DNA of 48,272 nucleotides from Candidatus Magnetominusculus sp. LBB02. Its GTDB lineage: Bacteria; Nitrospirota; Thermodesulfovibrionia; Thermodesulfovibrionales; Magnetobacteriaceae. Position numbers and translations under genes: made by a program. Location: positions 1-48,272 of the forward strand of contig JAKOEO010000017.1 in assembly GCA_022321325.1 (NCBI GenBank), in the 5' to 3' direction. This document shows, piece after piece, positions 33,886-42,112 of the stretch; the stretch's first letter is position 1, and each line of letters starts with the position of its first letter. The notes under the pieces were generated by a model. That model saw nothing but the letters and a program-made list of their open reading frames with translations, was not told where the DNA came from and ran no database searches.

Positions 33886-35562
33886 CTAGTGTCTATGCAT
33901 AGTGTGCACTTCAAAGTCAGGATATGCCGTTACCGCGACCTCGTTTTGGTCAAGCCCCTCCATTTCTACCTCTTTTGAGACCCTCAACGGCACTATCTTA
34001 TCGAGCACCTTGAAAAATACAAACATCACTACGAATACAAAGACAACATTCGTGCAGATGCCAACAATCTCGGCTGCTAACTGTGAACCGTCACCGTAGA
34101 ACAGCCCTTTAACCGTACCTGTGACATTGTTTAAGCCGTCGCCGTATGTACCGTCGGCAAACAGCCCAAGGGCAATCATGCCCCACGCGCCGTTTACGCC
34201 GTGAACTGATACCGCCCCAACAGGGTCATCAACCTTCAGCTTGCGCTCCACTATGAATACGCTCATGCTGCAAAGCACGCCCGCCACAAGCCCTATAATC
34301 ACAGCGGAGGTGGAGTTCACATAGGCACACGGTGCTGTAATCGCCACAAGCCCGGCCAAAAGCCCGTTGGCCGACATGGAGATGTCTGGCTTTTTGTAAA
34401 ATATCCACATATAGAACATTGCCGAAAATGCCCCCGCGGCCATAGCAAGCAGCGTGTTCACCGCTACCACAGATATACGCAGGTCACCGCCGGCAAGCGT
34501 TGAACCGGGATTAAACCCAAACCAGCCGAATGCCAGAATCAAGCTGCCAAGCACCGCCATCGGGATGTGATGGCCGGGAATGGCGTTAGGCGTGCCGTCT
34601 GCTCTGTATTTGCCAATCCTTGGGCCTATGACTATGGCACCTGCAAGGGCAGCAACGCCGCCGCACATATGCACAACGCTTGAGCCTGCAAAGTCAACTG
34701 TGCCATGCCCCAGACCGAAATTCTTGCCAAGCTGCGACAGCCACCCGCCGCCCCACACCCAGTTTGCATATAGAGGATAGACTATCATCGAAATAAAGAA
34801 CGAATAGACAACGAATGACTTAAACGTCCATCTCTCTGCCATTGCGCCTGTAGGGATTGTCGCTGTCGTATCCATAAACACAAGCTGAAAGATAAAGAGC
34901 GTAAACACGGAGGCGTCATACGCATCGCCTGACAAGAAAAAACCCTTCGTGCCGAATAGTCCGAACTCCTTGCCAAAGAGTTTAATGGTGAATTCGCCGT
35001 CCATAAGTCCTGTAGCGCCTGAGAGCGAGGCCACAGCCCCCACGCCGCCCATCTGAATGGCATAGCCCGCCGCCCAGTACCCTAATGCGCCCAATGCAAA
35101 TACCATCAGGTTCATGGCCATCGTGTGGCTAGCGTTTTTAGCCCTGCAGAAACCTGTCTCAACCAGTGCGAAGCCAGCCTGCATAAAGAACACGAGAAAG
35201 CCGCAAATCAGCGTCCACATAAAGTTAATCGCAATCCTGCTATGGCCGCTTACGTCGGCAAGTTTAAGGGCTAATGGCTCAGTGGCCGCCATGTTTTTCA
35301 GGTCGTCCGCAGTAGGGGCACCCGCCGAGGCGCCCACAACGTCAGCCGCCCCGCCAATGCTTGCGCCTGATGGGTCTGGTTTTGGAGCGGGCGTTGGGGC
35401 AGGTGAGGGCGACGCCGCTGCTGTGGCCGGTGCTGCTGGTGACGCAGCCGGTGTGGGCGCTGCCTGGTCTTCAGCAAACGCGGTGGTCATTGCGACAGCG
35501 AACAAGCATAACAATAAAATGACAATCCCCGCATATCGTCTCCTGAGATTTGAATGTTTCAT
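33886..35562 (-). CDS. amt: Ammonium transporter with Pro/Ala-rich N-terminal extension
   Basis: A 558-residue Amt/Rh-family channel of a different subgroup from the glnK-linked one. A signal peptide (...AVAMTTAFA) is followed by an unusual ~65-residue Pro/Ala-rich stretch ('AASPSPAPTPAPKPDPSGAS'), predicted periplasmic. The channel begins at 'GHSRIAINFMWTLICGFLVF'. The pore histidines are in 'DFAGSSVVHMCGGVAAL' and 'VGAVSVHGVNGAWGMIALG'. The ATG at 35562 follows AAGGAG; the longer frame from 35655 is rejected. It is transcribed alone, from its own sigma54-like promoter. Confidence 0.94.
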   Translation of the reverse strand: MKHSNLRRRYAGIVILLLCLFAVAMTTAFAEDQAAPTPAASPAAPATAAASPSPAPTPAPKPDPSGASIGGAADVVGASAGAPTADDLKNMAATEPLALKLADVSGHSRIAINFMWTLICGFLVFFMQAGFALVETGFCRAKNASHTMAMNLMVFALGALGYWAAGYAIQMGGVGAVASLSGATGLMDGEFTIKLFGKEFGLFGTKGFFLSGDAYDASVFTLFIFQLVFMDTTATIPTGAMAERWTFKSFVVYSFFISMIVYPLYANWVWGGGWLSQLGKNFGLGHGTVDFAGSSVVHMCGGVAALAGAIVIGPRIGKYRADGTPNAIPGHHIPMAVLGSLILAFGWFGFNPGSTLAGGDLRISVVAVNTLLAMAAGAFSAMFYMWIFYKKPDISMSANGLLAGLVAITAPCAYVNSTSAVIIGLVAGVLCSMSVFIVERKLKVDDPVGAVSVHGVNGAWGMIALGLFADGTYGDGLNNVTGTVKGLFYGDGSQLAAEIVGICTNVVFVFVVMFVFFKVLDKIVPLRVSKEVEMEGLDQNEVAVTAYPDFEVHTMHRH

Positions 35563-35670
35563 GGCCTTTCTCCTTACATAGTGCATATATTTGTGTAACC
35601 CTGCGGCCCTGCCATACGGCAAACACCGCTCGAAATCTATTCGTTTCTTTGTCAACTACGCCTCAATATC

Positions 35671-35686
35671 ATCATAAACCATGCCA
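35671..35686 (-). promoter_or_regulatory. Sigma54-like promoter of the first amt gene
   Basis: On the minus strand TGGCATGGTTTATGAT. It differs from the glnK element at only three positions (TGGCATrGTTwwTGAT) and lies 45 bp from an identical type of palindrome pair. The -12 reads ATGA instead of TTGC. The leader to the ATG is about 100 nt. Confidence 0.55.
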
Positions 35687-35731
35687 CAAGCTAATCCTAT
35701 GATAAATAAAGATAATATCAGATGCGGCATG

Positions 35732-35763
35732 ATACATAAATGTACGATGCTACAATATTGTAG
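35732..35763. promoter_or_regulatory. Tandem palindromic operator upstream of first amt gene
   Basis: ATACATAAATGTAC (35732-35745) and CTACAATATTGTAG (35750-35763), separated by GATG as in the glnK operator. The pair lies 45 bp from the -24 box. The distal palindrome is perfect; the proximal one is imperfect in its outer bases. Confidence 0.75.
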
Positions 35764-35783
35764 GATTGAGGGTAATGCGCCGT

Positions 35784-36004
35784 CAGGGCAAACGAGAGAA
35801 ATAAAGCAGAAATTGCCTATGTAAGCAGTCTGCCTTGTTCCTTGCCGTCATTCCGGCTTGTCCGGAATCTTCCATTACGTGAGAGTATAATGATGATTGT
35901 GCAATTCTGAGGCATTAAGGACAGATTCCGGACAAGCCGGAATGACTAAATAAGGGCGGCAATGACGTATTGGGCTGCTCCTTTGTCCTAGTGCGTTTGC
36001 CCTG
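35784..36004. repeat. MITE-like repeat, copy C (221 bp)
   Basis: Ends CAGGGCAAACG and CGTTTGCCCTG (11 bp inverted). The 24-bp inner inverted repeat is complete: arms 35847-35870 and 35923-35946. The flanks AATGCGCCGT (35774-35783) and AATACGCCGC (36005-36014) match at eight of ten positions, in keeping with an aged target duplication. No coding capacity. Confidence 0.8.
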
Positions 36005-36081
36005 AATACGCCGCATATCCATATCACACGTTGTGATAGATATGTTACACTAATCCCAAAACACATGAGGCAGGAGATAAA

Positions 36082-36306
36082 ATGCGCGAAAAACTAACCG
36101 CTGTCTTTCAAAAATCGCCATATGGCTACATTGGATATGTAGAAGAGATTCCAGGGGCAAACACCCAAGGGGCAACTCTGGAAGAAACTAAGAAGAACTT
36201 GGTGGAGGCCGTTCAGTTAATTTTGGAGACTAATCGTATGCTCGCTGAACAAGATCTTATTGACAAAGAGATAATAAGAGAAGATTTTGACATTGTAACA
36301 GCGTGA
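36082..36306 (+). CDS. hicB: HicB-family antitoxin
   Basis: A 74-residue HicB-like antitoxin with the partial RNase-H-like fold: 'LTAVFQKSPYGYIGYVEEIP', 'GANTQGATLEETKKNLVEAV'. No DNA-binding extension is present, as in short HicB forms. It neutralises the HicA mRNA interferase. The ATG at 36082 has AGGAG 7 bases upstream. The stop overlaps the start of hicA (GTGA), so the order is hicB-hicA. The toxin gene is broken, so this antitoxin has no obvious local partner. Confidence 0.9.
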   Translation: MREKLTAVFQKSPYGYIGYVEEIPGANTQGATLEETKKNLVEAVQLILETNRMLAEQDLIDKEIIREDFDIVTA

Positions 36307-36494
36307 AGCGGCGTGAACTCATCCGTTATATCGAAAAAAGCCAGTGTGGGCTTCTGCGCTAGGGCGGCAATCACACCATCTACATAAATATTGTGGAAGG
36401 AAAGATAACTACAATTCCTCGTCACAGAGAAATTGACGAAATTCTCATAAGAAAAATATGTAAAGACCTCGGCATTCCATGCTGTATTTTATAG
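36303..36494 (+). pseudogene. hicA: hicA toxin interrupted by an amber codon
   Basis: A GTG start overlapping the hicB stop reads 'VKRRELIRYIEKSQCGLLR', then TAG at 36360-36362, then continues in frame 'GGNHTIYINIVEGKITTIPR', 'HREIDEILIRKICKDLGIP' and ends at TAG 36492-36494. The HicA family has glutamate at the stop position (LLREGGNHTIY), and GAG to TAG is one substitution. Everything else is intact, including the catalytic His of GGNH. So the gene is either recently inactivated or suppressed. The full product would be 63 residues. Confidence 0.88.
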
Positions 36495-36632
36495 TCAGTT
36501 ATGCATACTGTCAATAAGCATTAAGAGTTATGCTATGCTTTTCCCTTAATAATCTACTTGTTTGCATAGGTAGTATTATGCTATATTCAAAATGACGTTA
36601 TATTAGAATTACATAAGGAGATATACGGCAAT

Positions 36633-37811
36633 ATGGCAAATCCACGAATATTTATAAGTTCAACATGCTATGATCTTCAAGAGATTCGTAATCAATTGCG
36701 ACAGTTTATTGAAGATATGGGGTATGAACCGGTAATGAGCGATTTTGGCGATATCTTTTATGATTTTGAAAAGCATGTCCACGATTCATGCAAAGAAGAG
36801 ATATCGAAAAGTAATATCTTTATTTTAATCGTGGGGAATAATTACGGCAGTTTGTATTATAAGCATGGAGATAAGGAGGCTGTCCCTGATTCTGTTACCC
36901 TTCAGGAATTTAGGAAAGCCCTCGAAATTGGCATACCAAAACATATTTTCATTAACCGCGATGTGGAGCGTGATTATCTCAATTATAAAAGGGCATTCTT
37001 AAAAAATCTGCAAACGTATTTCGAGGATAATGTTATTGAAGAGGCTGACGTTGAAAAAACAACTACACTTATTAAGAAACGATTCGACACAACATATCCT
37101 TTTCCAGTATATGCATACAAGTACGTATTTTATTTTCTTGACATAATCCATGAGCTTGTTATTAACAATGTAAAATTCCCATTTGAGTTTTTTGACGATA
37201 TAAAAAAGACTCTAAGAAAGCAGTGGGCTGGTTTTTTTTACGATGCGCTGACGAAGCAGCGTTCGATTGCAGTTGAAAAAGTTGACGAATTAGGGAAACG
37301 CCTGGATAAGATTGAACAACACTTACGAACGCTTGCAGAAAGCAGTACTACCTCACAAAGTCGTAGCAATCTAACAATTGATATGCAAAGGTTTTCAGAA
37401 GAAATCAATATGGCTGATATGGAACAACTGAAAGAAAGAATTGATGACATTCTATCATCAATTCTTTACTACCATGAAGAGGATGAATGGGAAATAAGAC
37501 ATCACCGATTTGTCTTAAACGAGACCTTCGATTTACATATGACCGCTACATGGCTTTTCTCTCTTGGTGGTCTTATTCAAAATTATAAGTGGTCAACATA
37601 TATTCCAATAGAGGAATTATTTAAAGGTTATGGCTATTGGGATGTTCAGGGCACTGTGTCTTATAAGACCATCTTTGAATTATTTAGTATTTATGAGGGG
37701 TTATCAGAAAATAATCGCGCTTCCTTTCTTAATACAGTGAAATTAAGGCTGAACGAACTTTATGTGCCAGAGCCAGACGCCGCAACAGAAAGTGACCTTG
37801 AACCGTTCTGA
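36633..37811 (+). CDS. DUF4062-domain protein (possible defence or NTPase-associated)
   Basis: A 392-residue protein. Residues 1-~135 are a DUF4062 domain, with the start 'ANPRIFISSTCYDLQEIRNQ' and 'SKSNIFILIVGNNYGS', a TIR-related fold often found at the N-terminus of prokaryotic STAND and defence proteins. A helical/coiled region around residues 225-275 follows ('VDELGKRLDKIEQHLRTL'). The C-terminal ~110 residues are of unknown type, with no recognised NTPase. It has a low GC content unlike its neighbours and sits beside hicBA and a MITE, in keeping with acquired DNA. The ATG has AAGGAG upstream. The role as a defence protein is an inference. Confidence 0.8.
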   Translation: MANPRIFISSTCYDLQEIRNQLRQFIEDMGYEPVMSDFGDIFYDFEKHVHDSCKEEISKSNIFILIVGNNYGSLYYKHGDKEAVPDSVTLQEFRKALEIGIPKHIFINRDVERDYLNYKRAFLKNLQTYFEDNVIEEADVEKTTTLIKKRFDTTYPFPVYAYKYVFYFLDIIHELVINNVKFPFEFFDDIKKTLRKQWAGFFYDALTKQRSIAVEKVDELGKRLDKIEQHLRTLAESSTTSQSRSNLTIDMQRFSEEINMADMEQLKERIDDILSSILYYHEEDEWEIRHHRFVLNETFDLHMTATWLFSLGGLIQNYKWSTYIPIEELFKGYGYWDVQGTVSYKTIFELFSIYEGLSENNRASFLNTVKLRLNELYVPEPDAATESDLEPF

Positions 37812-37956
37812 TGGCATTGCTTGTCATCCCATAAAACCACTTTCACCGTGCTGTGATTTGTCTAAGACTACATATCCCGTCTCATCGTAAACCCTCGGGT
37901 CACTACCATGCCGCGTTTTTTCAATGGCAAACGAGACCGAAGATACCTCGCGCCCC

Positions 37957-38832
37957 CTACCGTGAGCTATGAAGCGCGTTTGCTATTACGGCGGCGTAGG
38001 ACGTGAGGATGTTTTCCTCTGATGTGTCGCGCTTGTGGCCCTCTTTTACGCAGATGTTTAGCACGCCAATTAGTGTGCCCTCAGCCAAAATCGGTACGCA
38101 GTAGTGGCCGTGCGGCAGCCCATCCTGATGAGATACATGCCGCTTGTCTATCTTATCTGCAAACACTACCTCGCGCCCACCGGCAGCTAGCCCACATAGG
38201 CACTGCCCCACAGGCACCGTATCACACTCGCCTCCGCCCAATGACGCCTTCAGCACCAGCGTATTCGGGTCGGTCTCTATCAGATAAATGCTGCCGCGCG
38301 TCTGTAAAAACATGCGGGGAATTGACACTATCATCTCAAGCGCCTGTTGAAGTTTCTGCTGTAACGAAATAGGTTGTAAGAATACTTTAAGCATCTCATT
38401 CATTACCTTCAGCTTCGTCTCCATTCTGTGCTTATAGAGCGCCATGCTGATGGTAATTATTAAATCCCTCTGAGTGAAGGGTTTTACTATATAGCCATGC
38501 GGCTCTGTTACCTTTGCCCTGTGAAGGGTGATAAGATCAGTATGAGCTGTCAGATATATGATGGGGATGCTCTGATGATTTTCTATCTCTATAGCGGCCT
38601 CAATGCCGTCCATCTTACCTTCTAAGGTGATGTCCATGAGAATCATGTCCGGGTTCAGCTCTGCCGCCTTCTGTATCGCCTCCTCGCCGCTTGAGGCTAT
38701 GCCGACAACACCGTGCCCCAGCTTCTTGAGCTTCGCTTCTATATCGCGCGCGGTGATTATCTCATCCTCAACCACAAGAATGTTTATTCCCGATGTCATC
38801 GCCCCTTCAAGCATATTAGATGTCTGTTCCAT
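37957..38832 (-). CDS. Response regulator with receiver and GAF domains
   Basis: A 291-residue cytoplasmic protein. Residues ~15-130 are a receiver: acidic pair in 'ILVVEDE', phospho-acceptor Asp67 in 'MILMDITLEGKMDGIEA', and 'GYIVKPF'. The 'DITLEGKMDG' form is typical of receivers paired with HisKA_2 kinases. Residues ~150-290 are a GAF domain ('CGLAAGGREVVFADK', 'YCVPILAEGTLIGVLNI'). No output enzymatic or DNA-binding domain is visible. AAGGAGG precedes the ATG. It is the last gene of the signalling cluster, 29 bp after a HisKA_2 kinase, which probably phosphorylates it. Confidence 0.9.
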   Translation of the reverse strand: MEQTSNMLEGAMTSGINILVVEDEIITARDIEAKLKKLGHGVVGIASSGEEAIQKAAELNPDMILMDITLEGKMDGIEAAIEIENHQSIPIIYLTAHTDLITLHRAKVTEPHGYIVKPFTQRDLIITISMALYKHRMETKLKVMNEMLKVFLQPISLQQKLQQALEMIVSIPRMFLQTRGSIYLIETDPNTLVLKASLGGGECDTVPVGQCLCGLAAGGREVVFADKIDKRHVSHQDGLPHGHYCVPILAEGTLIGVLNICVKEGHKRDTSEENILTSYAAVIANALHSSR

Positions 38833-38861
38833 AATTACCTCCTTACTATATCGCTGACTGG

Positions 38862-40754
38862 TTATTTTTGGGCATAAAATTCCATGCGGTATTCTGTCCC
38901 ATTAGTTGAGTTAATGTCAATGCTTCCCTTCAATTTTCTTGTAATCAGGTCGTTTACGAGCTGAAGGCCGAGGGATTTCGATGTCTTAATTATCTTGTCA
39001 GCGGGAAAACCCACGCCGTTGTCTGCCACGCTGAAGATGTATTTGCCGTCTTCATGGCGTATAAAACTCACCCATATCACGCCGTCATTGCGCCCCGCAA
39101 AGGCGTACTTTATCGAATTGGTAATCAGCTCGTTGATAATCAGGCCGCATGGTATTGCTATGTCTATGTCTATGTCCAGGTCAGGGTCTATGTCAACCTT
39201 AAAGGCCACGCTGCAGTGTTCGTAGGTGGCATACAGCTCGGCCATGAGGTCCTGGATGTACTCAGAGAAGTTCAGCTTTGACATGTTGGTTGACTTGTAG
39301 AGTTTATCGTGAATGAGGGCCATTGCCCTGATGCGCGTCAGGGTGTCTTTAAAGATATTGAGCAGGTATTTGTCAGTAATCATATCTGACTGAAGGCTGA
39401 TTAGGCTTGAGATAATCTGAAGATTGTTCTTTACCCTGTGATGTACCTCTTTAAGCAGCATGTTGAGGTCCTTGAGTGTCGTGCCCATGCGGTCTTCTAT
39501 CAGGTTGCGCCTTGAGAGTTCTATCTGAAGACGTTCGTTTCTATCTGCTAGTTCTCTGGCCTCTTTCTCAGAGAAATTGCTAACGTCAATCCCTTTTTTT
39601 ATCGCAACACACTCTGAGATATCCTCGCAGGTAATGAACACGGCAGAGGCATTGCCGCTTTCGTTTAAAATGGTGTTGCACTTGAGGCGGACATGAAGGA
39701 TGTCGTCTTTGCTGAATTCCAGTTTGATGTCTGTTGTGTATTTCTCAAGTCTGACAAGATTATCAGAGTCATAGAGGTCTGTAAGGACGGGGAAAATGTC
39801 TTTGGCATTCCTGCCGATTATTGGGGCGGCGCCAAGGCACATAAGTTTATTAACGCATGAATTGGCGTAGATAATAGTCCCCTCAGGGTCGCCTATGACA
39901 AAGCCCACGTCAAGGTTGTCTATTAAATCCTTCAACATCGTAAGCTCTTGCCGCGCCTGCATGTCTGAGGCGTCTCTGAAGGCTATGACCGCCACAACCG
40001 CGCCCCTGATCTGAAGAGGCGTCATCTTAATCTTACAGAAAATCTCTCTTTTTTGTTTGTCAACGGCGATGGCGTAAATATTTCTATTGCTCATGTCGTC
40101 TATATTCTTTGTGATATGACCGATATACTTGGCAAGAGTATGGTGGTATTTCTCTTCTACTATAGAGGTCAGGAGGCTTTGTCCTATCACGTCTGCGGCC
40201 TTGTACAGGAATATCCTCTCGGCCTCCTTGTTCCAAAACAGTATATTAAATGCCTTATCCACTACTACAAAGGCGTCGGTTATGGAGTTAGCCATTACAG
40301 CAAACATGCTCTGCCGTTCCTTAAGCAAACGGTTCTGACGAAGGGCGTAGCCTATAAACCCCTTCAATTCAACGCTATTGAGCGGCTTCCACAAAAAGGC
40401 GCTTACGCCGGCGCTAAAATATCTCTCCATGTCGCCAACACTGCCTCGTGCGGCAAGTGCCAGAATGGACACAGTGTCATCAAAGGCGCTGATAAAGTCA
40501 ACAGTGATTGCCTCGATATCAACAATCACTGCGGGCGGCCTTACTTTGCTGAAGATGGCAAGCCCCTCATCGGCATCTTTGGCGCTTATCGTCTCACATC
40601 CTGTTTCAGACATTGTCTCTTTGATAAATTCGATGATTTCTTTGTCTTTACTGACGACAAGTACAACATTTTTTACTAAGGCAGCCGATGGACTGTGAAG
40701 GTCAACGAAAAACTCTAATAATGGAAACAGAGAGTTTGTATTGTCCTTGTTCAT
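38862..40754 (-). CDS. Soluble hybrid sensor histidine kinase: receiver, two PAS, HisKA_2, ATPase
   Basis: A 630-residue kinase without membrane segments. Residues ~28-140 are a receiver-like domain with Asp79 ('PAVIVDIEAI'). PAS domains lie at ~146-260 and ~270-390. The HisKA_2 phospho-acceptor is 'LLKEVHHRVKNNLQIISSLI' with His438-His439. The ATPase domain follows: N box 'NELITNSIKYAFAG', 'VADNGVGFPA', 'SLGLQLVNDL'. A TGTTATAAT -10 box ends six bases before the ATG and no Shine-Dalgarno is seen, so a leaderless transcript is possible in addition to read-through from the gene upstream. The receiver-GAF protein downstream is the likely partner. Confidence 0.92.
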   Translation of the reverse strand: MNKDNTNSLFPLLEFFVDLHSPSAALVKNVVLVVSKDKEIIEFIKETMSETGCETISAKDADEGLAIFSKVRPPAVIVDIEAITVDFISAFDDTVSILALAARGSVGDMERYFSAGVSAFLWKPLNSVELKGFIGYALRQNRLLKERQSMFAVMANSITDAFVVVDKAFNILFWNKEAERIFLYKAADVIGQSLLTSIVEEKYHHTLAKYIGHITKNIDDMSNRNIYAIAVDKQKREIFCKIKMTPLQIRGAVVAVIAFRDASDMQARQELTMLKDLIDNLDVGFVIGDPEGTIIYANSCVNKLMCLGAAPIIGRNAKDIFPVLTDLYDSDNLVRLEKYTTDIKLEFSKDDILHVRLKCNTILNESGNASAVFITCEDISECVAIKKGIDVSNFSEKEARELADRNERLQIELSRRNLIEDRMGTTLKDLNMLLKEVHHRVKNNLQIISSLISLQSDMITDKYLLNIFKDTLTRIRAMALIHDKLYKSTNMSKLNFSEYIQDLMAELYATYEHCSVAFKVDIDPDLDIDIDIAIPCGLIINELITNSIKYAFAGRNDGVIWVSFIRHEDGKYIFSVADNGVGFPADKIIKTSKSLGLQLVNDLITRKLKGSIDINSTNGTEYRMEFYAQK

Positions 40755-40789
40755 ACATCAATTATAACATTTCCTTATAGATTATGCCA

Positions 40790-42097
40790 TCAACAGCACA
40801 AGACATAGAGCGACTTTGTTGCCTCGATGAGGTCTAAGAACGATAATGTCGTCTCTTTATCCATCACTATGGCCGCAGCCTCAAGCTTGGCTAAAAACGC
40901 CTCCCAGTCGTGTATCGTCCACATGCCGTTGTTTGCCATGATAAACCCTGCCGCCTCGTCACACATGTGCGATAGGAATTCCTCTATGCTAATGGCGTGC
41001 GAGGGCGGCAGTGAATGCAACTTTTTCAGCGCCTCGAGGATTGCGCCTACGTATGGTTCAATTGTCCTGGAGATGAAAAATCCATGTTCTTTAAGGTCTA
41101 TTAAAAACTCAAGCCATTGGCTGTGGTCCCAGCCCTCTTTGTGCTCTAAGACAAATTTTAGCGCACTCTGCAGCACAGCCCTTATATCTCCGTTGACTTT
41201 ATTGTGAATGTTATTGAACAACTGATAGTTATTCTTCCCGTTTTCTTTGGCGAGATACATAGCGCTGTCGGCCTTTTTCAAAAGCGCATCGGCCTCATGA
41301 CCGTCGGTTGGGTAAAAACTTATCCCTATGCTTGCCCCTATGGCGCAGTACGGGGTTTCAAATTGAAACGGCCTGCCTACGGCTATAATTATCTTCAGGG
41401 CAAGCGTCTCAGCATCCCCATGCCCTGAGAGATTTGAAAGGATAATCACGAACTCATCGCCGCCAAACCTTGCTACCGTGTCAGAGTCGCGCACCTGACG
41501 GCTTAACCTCTTAGCTATTTCAACTAATACCGAGTCACCGGCATCGTGTCCCATTCTGTCGTTGATACATTTGAAGCCGTCAAGGTCTATCATCATCAGG
41601 GCGACGTCCTTGTTATTACGCTTGGCGTGTTTCAGCGCCTGGTCGAGGCGGTCAAAAAACAGCGTCCTGTTTGGAAGGCCGGTAAGCTGGTCATAATGCG
41701 CCAGTTCTTTAAGTTTGGTTTCCGTCTGGTGTTTATACAGGGCTATCTCAATGCTGGTCTTCAGCTCTGCGGGTTCAACCGGTTTTAGCACATACCCAAA
41801 AGGCTCGGTAAGTTTGGCGCGATCCAATGTAGCCTCATCAGAATGGGCTGTAAGATAAACTACCGGTATATTATGATGCGTTCGGATTTGGTTTGCCGTA
41901 TCAATGCCGTCCATTTTCCCATTTATGTGAATGTCCATCAGGATAAGGTCTGGCATGTCCAGCGCTGCCCTTTCTAAGACTTTTTCTGAAGACGATTCCA
42001 CTGAGGTAACGACATATCCAAGCCGTCGCAGCGTACTCTCTAAATACGCCCCGGTTATTGCCTCGTCCTCAACTATCATAATGCGTTTTCTTTCCAT
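40790..42097 (-). CDS. Response regulator with GGDEF (diguanylate cyclase) domain
   Basis: A 435-residue protein. Residues 1-125 are a receiver (Asp55 in 'LILMDIHINGKMDG'; 'GYVLKPV'). Residues ~130-300 are a GGDEF domain: 'AHYDQLTGLPNR', the active site GGDEF at 212-216, and an inhibitory RxxD site (RDSD, 203-206) five residues upstream. It is therefore a likely active, product-inhibited c-di-GMP synthase. The C-terminal ~130 residues (from 'NGDIRAVLQSALKFV') form an uncharacterised helical domain, like a hemerythrin-type helical bundle in length but without its ligand pattern. GGAG precedes the ATG. It lies 16 bp after the large membrane kinase, its probable cognate. Confidence 0.92.
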   Translation of the reverse strand: MERKRIMIVEDEAITGAYLESTLRRLGYVVTSVESSSEKVLERAALDMPDLILMDIHINGKMDGIDTANQIRTHHNIPVVYLTAHSDEATLDRAKLTEPFGYVLKPVEPAELKTSIEIALYKHQTETKLKELAHYDQLTGLPNRTLFFDRLDQALKHAKRNNKDVALMMIDLDGFKCINDRMGHDAGDSVLVEIAKRLSRQVRDSDTVARFGGDEFVIILSNLSGHGDAETLALKIIIAVGRPFQFETPYCAIGASIGISFYPTDGHEADALLKKADSAMYLAKENGKNNYQLFNNIHNKVNGDIRAVLQSALKFVLEHKEGWDHSQWLEFLIDLKEHGFFISRTIEPYVGAILEALKKLHSLPPSHAISIEEFLSHMCDEAAGFIMANNGMWTIHDWEAFLAKLEAAAIVMDKETTLSFLDLIEATKSLYVLCC

Positions 42098-42112
42098 ATG
42101 CCTTAAGCTCCT

